Source: Phaeoceros laevis (taxonomy: Eukaryota > Anthocerotophyta > Anthocerotopsida > Notothyladales). From it: a stretch of 23,244 nt of DNA. Both the position numbers and the translations under genes were made by a program. The stretch spans positions 386,040-409,283 of the forward strand of contig JBNGIQ010009372.1 of NCBI GenBank assembly GCA_049999765.1, written 5' to 3'. The notes under the pieces were generated by a model. That model did not search any database, was not told the DNA's origin, and was given only the letters and a program-made list of their open reading frames with translations. Below, piece after piece: positions 1 to 10,400 of this stretch; position 1 is the first letter of the stretch; the number at the start of each line of letters is the position of its first letter.

Positions 1-337
1 CAGTGCTCATAGTCGTTCAATCATTTCATGGCATCAGATGTGTTCTTCGTTTACGTTGTGTGTTTGCAGGTCACACTGCCTCACGGCATTAGTTCATGGC
101 ATTAGTACAGACTTTACTTCTGGACATGGCATTACAATAGAATTTTGTTCCGGAAATACTGCATATTCTGAAAACGTTTTGTGTTTGCAGATCACACTAT
201 TTGCAAAAGCTGCTCTGTATCTCTCAAAGTACTTTGCAACTGGTATGCAACCATTTGTCAGCTATTCTCATGTTCTCATCGAATTGAATCTGATCTCGTA
301 CTAAGTTCCATTTGGTCGTTTTTTACATGTTTGACAG

Positions 338-453
338 ATGCATCTTCAGCTTCAACAGCTTTGCACATGGACCACCGAGACAACCTCGACGTATTGAAAA
401 ATGCAAATCAATCGCAGCAAAAGACTGAAGCAATGCCATGTCCTTGGACATGA
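338..453 (+). CDS. Possible last exon of an upstream gene (unidentified)
   Basis: A pyrimidine-rich stretch ending in TTTGACAG precedes an open frame of about 38 codons that ends in TGA at 451-453. The peptide is polar and rich in Gln, Asn and Asp (it contains DHRDNLDVLKNANQSQQ). I recognise no family. Two further pyrimidine/TTGCAG signals lie upstream, near 70 and 190, so this could be the 3' end of a multi-exon gene that enters from the left of the window. It could equally be chance. Nothing else coding is supported between 1 and 490. Confidence 0.22.
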
Positions 454-486
454 ATTCAAAGTATTCGATACCTTCGTTCAGAAGCC

Positions 487-832
487 TTCAGAATGCACTT
501 CTGTAACTCTCAGGCAACAGTGTTTGCACACGCCTTCAGAAGGTAAGTAAAGCTATATCAGCTGTGCGGCAGTGTGCATGCGAAAACGCAAGACACCTGC
601 GATTTCGTTGTTGTGTTAACACGTTAATGTGCTATCCGTTAACCCGTAGTAGAACGGACACAAAAAGCTGTAGGTAATGTGTAAGCGTTGTGGCGAGTGT
701 GTGTCGAACGGGGAGAGCATTTCGGACGCACCGCCACGTTAAGGGTCGCGTAGCTTTTGGCACACGCTTTTGGCGTTATCAAAAATTAGGGCAGGGATTC
801 ATTTTTGAAGACGTGCTGACGGGAGGCACGGG
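487..832 (+). repeat. Left inverted arm
   Basis: This is the reverse complement of about 2665-3003. Its inner part (about 600-832) is unique to the element. Its outer part (about 487-600) contains degraded PPR sequence read on the minus strand, including the block AAGGCGTGTGCAA in reverse complement near 530. Confidence 0.7.
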
Positions 833-927
833 GCTCGTTGCACATTCTTGGTCTTCTCTTCCTCATTTAATTTGCTTGTTGCACATTTCTGGTCTTCTCT
901 TCCTCATTTGTTACCTTGTGAGGTAGC

Positions 928-1743
928 ATGATGAACCTACAGATGGAGAACAACGTGTATGTCCGATTCATGGAATCGAAAAAAAAGCTTTTGGCAGCAG
1001 CAGGAAATGCAGACAAGGAATGTGAGGCTGATAGAGGTGTGGAAAATGGAAGCGCACACCATATATCGCCGAGCACACCAAAGGAGAAGCGGCAGGGTCC
1101 AGTGTTGCATGACGGTTCTTCCCTTGGAAAGGGAAGAGAGCCGACAAAGGGGTCGGCTTTGGAGGCAGATGAGCAGTGTTCAACAGAAAAAGGGATCCGG
1201 AAATGGACCAAGCAGCAGCTGGCACAGACCGATCCTTCAATGAATAAGATGGATTTCGCCTACTGGGCAAATCGGCTGCCCCATAGAGGGTTGAAGGCAG
1301 AGGCCAAGGGGAAGATCTGCAAGGTGGTTAACAACGATATGATGGCCGACTACTTTGAAGCCTATGGATCGAGGCATGTGTTGAGGGAGGATCCGGATGG
1401 GAAATGGACTGCCACATTGAGAAAGCAATTCGCATACATGTACAACGAGGTGTATGGAGAGTCTTGGAACAAACAGAAAAAGATTCTCACCAAGTTTGCT
1501 AGGGCGTTTCTATGTCACTACGTAGCGGATACTATGGTAAATTGGGCCAAATTTGCGCATGAAGATTACAGGATGAGGACGAAGGGGCATGTGAAGAGGG
1601 ATGTGGCGAAGCCTGGTCAATCCGATACCACTGGTGATGCCTATGAGGATGAGGTGGAGGAGGTGGATGCTAAGAGAAAAGTTAAGAAGGTGAAGCTTGA
1701 GAAGTCAGATGTGACGTTGATTATCGTGTCAATGGGTGTTTGA
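928..1743 (+). CDS. Basic hypothetical protein inside the inverted-repeat element
   Basis: This is a 271-codon ORF with no recognised domain. The first 85 or so residues are low-complexity and polar. Residues about 90-215 look globular and are rich in Lys, Trp and Tyr: KWTKQQLAQTD, then a DFAYWANRLPHRG segment, then YMYNEVYGESWNKQKKI and FARAFLCHYVADTMVNWAKF. An acidic stretch (DAYEDEVEEVDAK) and a KRKVKKVKLEK basic cluster follow, the latter a plausible nuclear localisation signal. The in-frame TGA at 1741 is followed in the same frame by 27 more codons, to TGA at 1825, with the heptad-like pattern VMELRQQLKELSQRL. The protein may therefore have lost a coiled-coil tail to a nonsense change, or a small intron may be spliced there. 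Its position between inverted arms suggests a transposon-encoded accessory or transposase-like protein, but this is inference from position only. Confidence 0.5.
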   Translation: MMNLQMENNVYVRFMESKKKLLAAAGNADKECEADRGVENGSAHHISPSTPKEKRQGPVLHDGSSLGKGREPTKGSALEADEQCSTEKGIRKWTKQQLAQTDPSMNKMDFAYWANRLPHRGLKAEAKGKICKVVNNDMMADYFEAYGSRHVLREDPDGKWTATLRKQFAYMYNEVYGESWNKQKKILTKFARAFLCHYVADTMVNWAKFAHEDYRMRTKGHVKRDVAKPGQSDTTGDAYEDEVEEVDAKRKVKKVKLEKSDVTLIIVSMGV

Positions 1744-2112
1744 GTAGAGCTTGTGCAGAGAGAAGTGATGGAACTGAGGCAGCAGCTGAAAGAGTTGTCA
1801 CAGAGGTTGAACGAGGCGGGTATGTGAATTGAAGCAAATTTTGCAAATTCTGCAGTGTTGTTGTAGGTAGGTTTCCAAATGAAAACCAAAGACATTTTTG
1901 ATGTGTCCAGCTGCCGTACCTGGCTGTTGTATACAAGGTGTTGTATCCAAGCTGTTAATCTAGCTTCTGTAATCTTTGAAGCCAGTATGGTAGTGGAAAT
2001 TTATGTTTATTTTTTACAGTGGTTCTCGTTCCGTGAGTTTGCAGATGATCGAACATGTTAACAAGATCTGAATTAGAACACAAACCTGGTTCTTGCCAGA
2101 AGTGTTGAAGGA

Positions 2113-2499
2113 ATGTTGGACTTTGCAGGAGACCGAGGTTCCATTTTCCGAACAATTTCCGAATCAGCTTCCGAACATGAAAAAGAAGAGAGAACTCCTG
2201 TAGTTGTAAAAAATGAAGAGAATCCAGGTGGACAGTCGTTCATGTTTATTCTTTTGCTTGGTTGTTCTGTGATGCTGGAGTTTTATATGGCTCGGTACTT
2301 GTTACAGGTAGATTCGGACCCAAAGTATCAGTCAGCTGTCGAGTTTTTTGACGGAAAGGATAGCGAAAGCCCCAAGGCAATCCAAGGAAAGGAGAGATTT
2401 GCCGCAAACCGATCTGTGAGTTGTAGTGGAAAGGAGAGATTTGCCGCAAAACGATCTGTGAGCTGTCAAATATGTCAACGGAAAGGTCTGATTGTGTAG
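2113..2499 (+). CDS. Weak second ORF in the inverted-repeat element
   Basis: This is a 128-codon ORF with no recognisable domain. It has a polar N-terminal half with an acidic patch (ASEHEKEERTPVVVK). A hydrophobic segment follows (FMFILLLGCSVMLEFYMARYLL), possibly a membrane helix. Then comes a direct 14-residue repeat (GKERFAANRSVSCS, then GKERFAAKRSVSCQ) encoded by a 42-bp tandem duplication. A TTGTTACAG|GT context near 2300 suggests that part of this may be intronic, so the ORF as drawn may not be a protein. Confidence 0.2.
   Translation: MLDFAGDRGSIFRTISESASEHEKEERTPVVVKNEENPGGQSFMFILLLGCSVMLEFYMARYLLQVDSDPKYQSAVEFFDGKDSESPKAIQGKERFAANRSVSCSGKERFAAKRSVSCQICQRKGLIV
2386..2469 (+). repeat. 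42-bp tandem duplication
   Basis: GGAAAGGAGAGATTTGCCGC occurs at 2386 and again at 2428. The two 42-bp units differ at only a few bases and keep the reading frame (14 codons). Confidence 0.85.
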
Positions 2500-2664
2500 A
2501 AGGTGTCAACAACTTGGGTGCAGATACGTAGCTTTCAAAGTGGGTGCTTCAAATTAAGTGGCTACAGAAGACATAGATACATGTTCATAGGTTGTAAATT
2601 CTAGCACCACTTGCCAAGGTCGAGTGCATATAGTTGTTTACAAGTGTGCTGAAAGGAGACTTTT

Positions 2665-3003
2665 GGCGTCTTGTCAGCACGGCTTTATAAATGAATCCTT
2701 GCCCTAATTTTTGATAACGCCAAAAACATGTGCCAAAAGCTACGCGACCCTTAACTTAACATGGCATTGCATCCGAAGTACTCACCCCGTTTGACACGCA
2801 CACGCCATAACGCTTACACATTACCTAAAGCTTTTTGTGTCCGTTGTTGTATGCGTTAACGGGTTGTACATTAACATGTTAACACAACAACCAAAGCGCA
2901 TGTTTCTTGAGTTTTTGCATGCATATTGCTGCAGAGCTGATGTAGCTTTTGCTTGCCTTCTGAAGGCGTGTGCAAGCACTACTGCCTAAGGCTTCCAGAA
3001 GTG
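2665..3003 (-). repeat. Right inverted arm
   Basis: This is the reverse complement of the left arm (487-832). Its outer part, from 2830, is also the first unit of the ~256-bp direct repeat array. Confidence 0.7.
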
Positions 3004-3600
3004 TAGGGAGCTTCACTCACAGATTGTCATTTGAAAGAGGACTGCTGGATAACTTGGTGGTGGGCAACTGCCTAGTGGACATGTATGGCTTTTTGCGTCT
3101 GTTGTTGTACGCGTTAACGTGTTGTACATTAACGTGTTAACACAACAACCAAAGCGCACGTTTCTTGAGTTTTCGCATGCACACTGCTGCAGAGCTGATG
3201 TAGCTTTAGCTTGCCTTCTGAAGGCGTGTGCAAGCACTATTGCCTAAGGCTTCCAGAAGTGCAGGGAGCTTCACTCACATATTGATTTGAAAGAGGACTG
3301 CTGGATAACTTGGTGGTGGGCAACTGCTTGGTGGACATGTATGGCTTTTTGCGTCCGTTGTTGTACGCGTTAACGTGTTGTACATTAACGTGTTAACACA
3401 ACAACCAAAGCGCACGTTTCTTGAGTTTTCGCATGAACACTGCTGCAGAGCTGATGTAGCTTTTGCTTGCCTTCTGAAGGCGTGTGCAAGCACTATTGCC
3501 TAAGGCTTCCAGAAGTGCAGGGAGCTTCACTCACATATTGTCATTTGAAAGAGGACTGCTGGATAACTTGGTGGTGGGCAACTGCATGGTGGACATGTAT
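2830..3600 (+). repeat. Three tandem copies of a ~256-bp unit
   Basis: The unit starts with GCTTTTTG(C/T)GTC at 2830, 3088 and 3344, spaced 258 and 256 bp, and runs to GTGGACATGTATG near 3600. Copies 2 and 3 are nearly identical; copy 1 is slightly more diverged. Each unit has two parts. The first is a segment with several GTTAAC sites (GTTAACACAACAACC) shared with the inverted arms. The second, starting near the GCAGAGCTGATGTAGC block, is a PPR-derived segment. In the third copy the PPR sequence runs on beyond the unit, so that copy probably holds the original junction. Confidence 0.85.
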
Positions 3601-3815
3601 GTAAAATGTGGGCACTTGTTGTGTATGGACAAATTTATGGAGGAGGCATCTGTCGCTGAGCGGCATACACAAGCCACATCAATGCAAGGTGAAGTTGTGA
3701 AGAGAGAGTGACTGAGCAATAAAGAAAACCTTAATCTTGACAAGCAAGTTCATGCTTTTGCTGTTCACAGCGGTTATGAATCAAGTGCATTTCTGGCCAA
3801 CCCTCGAGGAGAGGG
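2935..3815 (+). pseudogene. Degenerate PPR (PLS-class) gene fragments
   Basis: Each tandem unit carries one piece of a PPR protein: RADVAFACLLKACAS in one frame, then after a shift LLDNLVVGNCLVDMY. These are at about 2935-3087, 3191-3343 and 3440-3640. In the third copy the frame extends to VGNCMVDMYVKCG. Further on, near 3745-3790, DKQVHAFAVHSGYES resembles the start of another PLS repeat. In-frame stops and frameshifts interrupt every piece. In intact plant genes this family binds organellar RNA, often for C-to-U editing. These copies are not functional as they stand. Confidence 0.75.
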
Positions 3816-4482
3816 GTGACCGGCTTGTTTCCACTGTTTTTCTTCCGGGTAGCTTGACGTCCTGGATTTCAAGTACGCAGTGCACTGGCCCGAAAGTAAC
3901 TCAATTTACGTCCAATGTGAAGTGGACGCTTTTTCCGGAACTGCTCCAAGCTACCGCACGGCGTGACCGTAGGAGGCCTGTGCTTGCTTCGCGGTTCGCC
4001 ACATGTCAATTCTGCTGGAAGCCAGCCAGCCGACTCTTAAGCTGTTACAATACGGTGTACATGTTCGAAACCTAAGTCAGGCTCAAGCTATGACACCACC
4101 CCACCCTAGTTAATGGTGGTAGTCTGTTTAAAACATGGTAATTACCAGCTAGTTCTACCAGGACCTTGGCCGGACGTTAATAAGCAATAAACACACACAC
4201 ACACCAGTGGGCCCTGCACGAGACGTACAGGGCCAAAAGGGGACGTGGCGACCAAGACGGATCGCAACTTCGCAAGCTTGTCTATTTTGAGAAAAATGGT
4301 CCATCTTCCCGCTCACGGGCAAATTCGAATACTTTTTCATGTGAGGTAAGCGAAGCGGGGGATTTCTGTTGTCGTGGTCCAGCGTTCCGGGAGGATGGAG
4401 GAGAAGAGAAACCGGCCCGAGGCAGCTCTGTTTGGTAGGTCGTTAGTTTCTGCACTTTCCTGGAGCTGGTTGTAATTTTCAG
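3816..4482 (+). other. Spacer upstream of haspin
   Basis: I see no convincing gene here. The stretch includes AATAAACACAC with a short (AC)n run at about 4190-4205. A possible haspin leader exon begins with ATG at 4395 and ends at a GTAGGT donor at 4435. That ATG frame ends in phase 1, whereas the next acceptor (TTTTCAG, 4482) needs phase 0, so this may be 5' UTR or another start may be used. Confidence 0.4.
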
Positions 4483-7400
4483 TCCTCATGGTTGGCAAGC
4501 GGGAGTGCAGATGAATTGATAGCGGGCAAGGCGAAAGTCACCACGGTTTATTCCCGACGCCAGAAAGACAGTGCTCCTCGGCAGCCATTACAAGAGAAGC
4601 CGCACAATGAGTTGAACAGAGTGCAGAGCGCTCCCCATTCCAAGAGCAAGAGGAAGATGTATTCTACTGAGTCAAACTGCGGTTTCTGCTTCTTATTGTA
4701 TTGCTCTTGTGCATCTTCTTTTCGGAGAAGGACTGACAATGCCTGTTACCGGTCAACCTAGCTGGCTGGAAAGGAGCGAAAGTGGTCATCTCCCGCACCG
4801 TCGTGAAGAGCAGCATCGACAGAGCTGGGTTGATCGCTCTCTGTCACTGAGGCAAGAATTCTCACTACAATATTTGGTAAATCAGCTGATGTGGGAATTA
4901 GTTCACATGGTGCCCTGTTTCTATCAAATCCCAGAAGGAGGAGGAGCAGCATTATTTGCCTTCTAGATGCGTCTGAATTCAGCGCTTCAGCTGGTTACTC
5001 AGTTGGCCAGCAGGCTTTCAGTGGAAAGGTGTTCCCTCCTTGTGATGCGGCAGTAAGTACTCTCAGATTCACCGCATGGATGCACCTTGCAGCTATAAGG
5101 TATAAAGCAATCTGCGGGGGCGTAGTAATGTCCGTGCATATTTGGTACTTGACAGACACAACAGACACACCGGAGGAAAAATAAAGAGGCACCCAAGGAA
5201 TATGTTGAACAGCAGCAGGCAATGTTTGCAGAAATTGACGCGTTTGAGCTGGAGGAGGCCATTCCCTCTCCTATTCATTCGAGAGACTGGGTGGATGGCA
5301 GTTTTGATGCTGCGGCTATTGACATTACAACATCATTTCATGCACGATATGCCCCCCTAGAGGCTGTTCCGGAAGATACTTCCCCTTCAAGCTATGTCTT
5401 TTCAAGGACAAAACATATGTTGGCTGCTGCTCTGGGAACCCCTCCCCCTCCTTGCACTGGGCCAGAGGTTTCTGCAGCCGAAACGTCTGGCCTGGTACAC
5501 AACAATGGCAGTCACATTCAGGGTCCCACCCTTGATTGTGCACATCCGTGTATTAACCTCAGCAGTTCCAGAGCAACTCCAGTATCAGTCACCCAAGGGC
5601 GTTCTCTATCCCTTTCTAAATCCTCCAGAAGCGACGGGGCGAGAAGGGATTCAGGCAGGGAATGTCATGCCGGCTCCCCATTGCTAGGGTACCAGGATGC
5701 ACCAAGAAGGCTCTCTTTTAACACTTTCAGGCAGCCATTTGGATTTGCGGGAGAAAGAGGGGAGCTGATACAGGAACATCGCACACGGCAAGCACATGCC
5801 AGAAGTCCCGTGAAGGGATTCTCTCCAGCCCACCAAATTGGCGCAGTCATCGCTGACCTAGGAGCTCTGAACCTTGGAGGTCGGCTGCTCCATGAAAGGG
5901 ATGAACTGTACGCTGCAATTTTGGAGGAGGAAGATGACAATGGGACAGCAGAGCTTCTACCTGTTGCTGGTTCAGGATGCAGGACTTTGGAGGCTGAAAT
6001 GGTACAAGGTGGTAACCTTTCATCCGTTTACCATGGGCTTCTGAAGGAAAGTGGACAAACAGATTTGCTCACTCAAAGAGAAGCAGTATGCAGTTACTGG
6101 TAAGCCGGATGACTCCCATTGAAGATAAGTTCCGAAGTGATATGACTTAGCTGCCATCCTGAGGAACTGATGCCAGTGCTGTGTTCAGTAACCTGAATAG
6201 CATCACAAAAATTGGAGAAGGGACCTTCGGAGAAGCATTCAAAGACGGAGACACTGTTTTGAAGATCGTTCCCGTCGATGGGGATTTCCGGGTAAACGGG
6301 GAACTCCAGAAGGTGTGTTATAAACGCCCTCCTCTTGACAGAATCAAGTTGTCTGTACTGGTGTAGTGCTCCTTTCTAGTTTTCACAATGCACTTGCAGA
6401 CTTCTTCTGAGCTGTATGACGAAGTGCTTCTATCGAGCACTCTCAATAAATTGCATATGCCAGAAAATGCCAACTTTTGCTGTAACTTTATCACCACGAA
6501 AGGGTACGTGCCTTCATGCTTGCACGACTATGGATATAGTGTAGATGCTGCCCTGAGCTAAGTGGTGAACTGATTTATCGAGGCCATGCTTCGTAGCAGT
6601 ATTAAGTTTTGTCAGGGAAAGTACGACGAGAAGTTGGTGCGAGCATGGGAGGAGTGGGACAGCGAACATACATCAGAGAATGACCATCCAATGATATTTC
6701 CAGACCACCAGGTGGGGCACCGTCAATGTGCACGGCAGAATCCATGTTGTCTTGATCTGGGCACCTTAGCCTCCACAGGACTGCAGTGCCCCAGATAAGA
6801 GCCATGACATTTCCCCTTCTTTGACTTTCGTGGTGGGCCAGCTGTATGTTATATTCGTTCTGGCAGATGGAGGCAAAGATTTGGAAAGCTTTGCCCTCTC
6901 CAAGTTCGAAGAAGTTCAAAGTTTGCTCATGCAGGTAGACTATGCCACCCACACCCCTAGTCAGCAGATTATTGCCGGCCTAAATCCCCCTAACTAACGC
7001 TTTGTGCTCCGCAGGTCGTTCTCTCTCTCGCTGTTGCAGAAAGTGCATGTGAGTTTGAACATCGAGATCTGCATTGGTAATAGGGTGTTTCAAAACTGCT
7101 TTTTTACGGCTTAGATGCTTGGAAACGACGTGCTTCTGATATGTGGTGCTCCCGTTGTATCAGGGGCAACATTGTCCTAGCTAGAAAACAGGAAGGACCG
7201 AGTCGTTACTCGTTGGATGGCAAGCAGCTTCTGATCCAAACGTATGGAATGTCTGTATCGATCATCGACTTCACTCTCTCACGAATTAATACAGGTTAGG
7301 TCACAAGCCCATGTTTTTGCATGATGAAAGCTCTTACAAACGTTTAGTTCACTCGGAGACTTCTGCTACGAGCAGTAAATCTTATCTCGTATTGCCCGCA

Positions 7401-10400
7401 GGAGAGCAAGTATTGTTTTGTAATCTAGGAGACGATCCCGAGGTCTTCGGTGGCCCAGCCAGGGACATTCAGGTCACCTCTTGGGCCTATCACAGTCTGT
7501 GTTACATTGACACATTGGCCACTGATCTAAGAGTTTGGATCCCTATTGGAATTACGCAGGCCGATACATATCGAGGGATGTTTAAGATCACGAACGGACT
7601 CTGGGAAGGAAGGTCGTTAGGCTCGTTTCGTGCAGGTTCGTGAAGTTATCAGGTCCAGACCCTAGCCAGGTCCTCATCCGCCTTTGACCTCTGCAGGTTC
7701 CCCAAGACCAACGTTTTGTGGCTTCACTACTTATCCGCAATAGTTCTGAAGAAAAAATCTTTTGTGAGTACAATTTTCGCCCACTTTTCTTTTTGACTCT
7801 TGCTGTGTAACATAGACCTGCATGCTACGGCTGAACACTTATGCTTAACACCCTTGACAGTATCTATCATCACTAGCACCTGCGTGGTTTAGGTCCTTAC
7901 CGTCAATTTGACTGTTTAGGTCCCGGACACAGATGAGACCATAGCCACTTCACAAGAATCTCCATGGAAAACGTAGAAGTATAACAGCTTTCCTTACTGT
8001 TTTGAGGATCCCTTTGGCTTTAAATGCTCGATCCTGCACATGACCGTGTAGGAGCTTCTGCCTGTGGCTGCTGCTGCTGCTGAGAAGGCTGCTGGGTTGG
8101 GTTTTGCGGTTTCATAATTACCATATCCCCTGGAAATAGCATACCAATCATTCTCTTCTCCACAGTAGCACTGGCAAGCAGTAACGTCTGACTTGGCAGT
8201 TGAATGACAGCACACAACTTCTTCTCAGCCAGCTGCCCCAGAAAAGCATGTTGATTCAATGGCCTGAAAACCAGAACTTCTGCCTTCCCTTGCAACTCTT
8301 TGCTATTCATGTAATCCTGCTCAATAAGCCTCATTATCTGCATCGTTGGCGGCCAATCTGCAGCTAATGTTTCTGGAGAGGTACTCTGCCGGAAACACTC
8401 TAGCTTGCAAATACCTACAGGCCTACCACCGCGTAATCCTGCTAGCAACCCATCCCACAGTTTCTGGTACTTGGGAGCAGTCGAGTCAGGGACCTGCTGA
8501 CCAGGTTGCTGAACACTTTGCTGGATTGGCTGCTGCAAAGAACCTTGCAATGACTGCTGCATTGGTTGCTGTAAGGGCTGCTGTACAGGCTGTTGTAGGG
8601 GCTGCTGTACAGGCTGCTGGAGAGGCTGTTGAAGGGGCTGTTGTAGGGACTGCTGAAGTGGCTGAAAAGTTTGTTGAAGGGGCTGTTGCAAAGCTTGCTG
8701 TGCTGTCTGCTGTAGTTGCTGTTGCTGGAGAGCTGCACCAATCAAGGGTGCGTGGCCAGAAACTCCTGCTAATCGATTTCCACCGACTACTGCCTGAGAT
8801 GCTGCTCTAGTTGGTAGAGTAGTTCCTGATGCCATTCCACCTGTCAGGGGAAGACCCGACAGGACAGACCGAGACCCAGCTTGCCCAATTTGGGAACCAG
8901 CTCCTAACCCTCGGAGCTGGCTGAGTCCTCCTGGCAGCTGACTGCTGGGTACATTGGCATGAGTTACGGATGTTGCTTGGGCTCTGGTGACCATATTTCC
9001 TGAAATGGATTGAAGTCCAAAACCACCTAACCCAGTCCCCACGTTACCCTGTGCACCAATGTCCACCTGAAGGCCACCAACCCCCAAGAGGCTCTGTCCA
9101 AGTCCCATGGCACCTTGCCCTGCAGTTACTCCAGGGAAAGGATTTGTCCCAGTGCCTTGGGATGATAGAATCATAGACACTCCTGAGAAACTTCCCTCCC
9201 CACTTTGCAACCCATTGCTGTTACCCCCTCGTGGTAACGTGAGGCCATGAACAGGCTGCTGATGCATGCCGGGGTTAGAGCCCAGAGCTGCGCTAGATGC
9301 ATCACTGTGGTTCAGCTCTTGCTTCACCGTGATGGGTATTCCAGATTCTGGAATGGGGTGCAAGGCATCTTGTGCTGACTGATTCCCAGAATGCTGAACA
9401 GAAACAGGAGCAGTTGATGTAGTGCTGAGTACGGATGCAGATGGTATAGGAAGAAGCTTGGGATTAGTAATCAAGCCAGCTAGCCCTTCAATCTTTGGTT
9501 TGCCTTGAGCCAAGGCACCAGCAGGAATGACCCCATGTCCAGCCGAAGCTCCTGTAGCCTGCCCTGATACAGGAGGAAGCTCATGAGATTCAACCTTCAG
9601 ACTGTTGCCGACTAGAGGCTGAGAGTTAGTAGTACCATTCTGCCCCAAAATAGCTCTGGCTTCCCAGAAATCACCGGACAGAAAAACCGTATGGTAGGGA
9701 TACTGCTTTGCTGTAATAACCTCTGGGACCGTCGATACTGGATTTCTTCTTGCCAAGTTGTAGATATTACGTAATTGTGGTAGTCGTCTCGGACAGATGA
9801 CTGACAAAGAAACATAGCATAGAGGGAACCATTTAGCTACATCCTCGGTATCTGCAAGACACCACTGCCTTGCCTCCTGCTCAGTTGCACTCCCCTCTGT
9901 ATTGAGGTGTTTAGGTGGAGTGAAGACAGGTTTTGGAATGATACATGGGCTGGAAGTGGCTACTAAAAGAACATGTTTCTGTCTTTCCACGCCCTGCGAG
10001 CCTGTTGTTAAGGTGGACCCCGGGGAGCACATGACAAGTGCCTCCGCCAGCCCCTCAGCCATGGCGACATCCCCGAAACCTCCCCCTGTGAATGGTATGG
10101 TAGAAAGCCAATGTAGGAATACATCCACATTCGAGGTCCATCCCACCTCCTGAAGCAATCCTGTCTGATTGGCATGATGGCTGTTGAACAAAATCAGGCC
10201 AGTTTCCCCGGCAGAGACCGAGAGCTTTTGCCCGTTAACATCCTGACCATAAAATGCTCTAACAACCTTCTCTACGTACTCCTTGTACAGGACAGCCCAT
10301 TGGGAGCCCAAAGCTGCCGTGCTCTCCACCACCAATACTAGCTGACGGAGCTGGTGCCCCACAGCTTGTACCATGTTGCAACAGCAAAGCCAGAGTGTAG

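Larger units (their letters stand above)
487..3003. mobile_element. Foldback-like element with ~340-bp inverted arms
   Basis: The left arm (about 487-832) reappears in reverse complement at about 2665-3003, over roughly 340 bp with scattered mismatches and small indels. Shared landmarks include the GGGTCGCGTAGCTTTTGGCACA block (left near 744, right near 2730), the GGACACAAAAAGCT block (left near 655, right near 2830) and the TTGTTGTGTTAACA block (left near 610, right near 2880). Between the arms lie about 1.8 kb with a basic 271-codon ORF and a weaker ORF. The outermost 130 bp or so of both arms is PPR-derived, so the true element ends are unclear. I see no target-site duplication and no recognised transposase. 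Long inverted arms with coding DNA between them suggest a foldback-type DNA transposon; a local inverted duplication is the alternative. Confidence 0.6.

Noticed and set aside
4709-4966. Separate 85-codon gene before haspin
   Set aside because: Its central part (SWVDRSLSLRQ) matches the plant haspin N-terminal region and its GTAAAT donor at 4877 joins in phase to the exon at 5156, so it is a haspin exon.
7624-7655. Alternative haspin exon after TTCGTGCAG near 7635
   Set aside because: It has a good-looking acceptor and starts with GTTC, as the true exon at 7697 does, but the frame does not give the conserved TNVLWLHYL segment, which follows only the 7697 acceptor.
8346-8810. 154-codon plus-strand ORF rich in Ala and Val
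   Set aside because: It is the antisense shadow of the Gln-rich repeat of MED25; its repetitive composition follows from CAG/CTG-type codons on the other strand.
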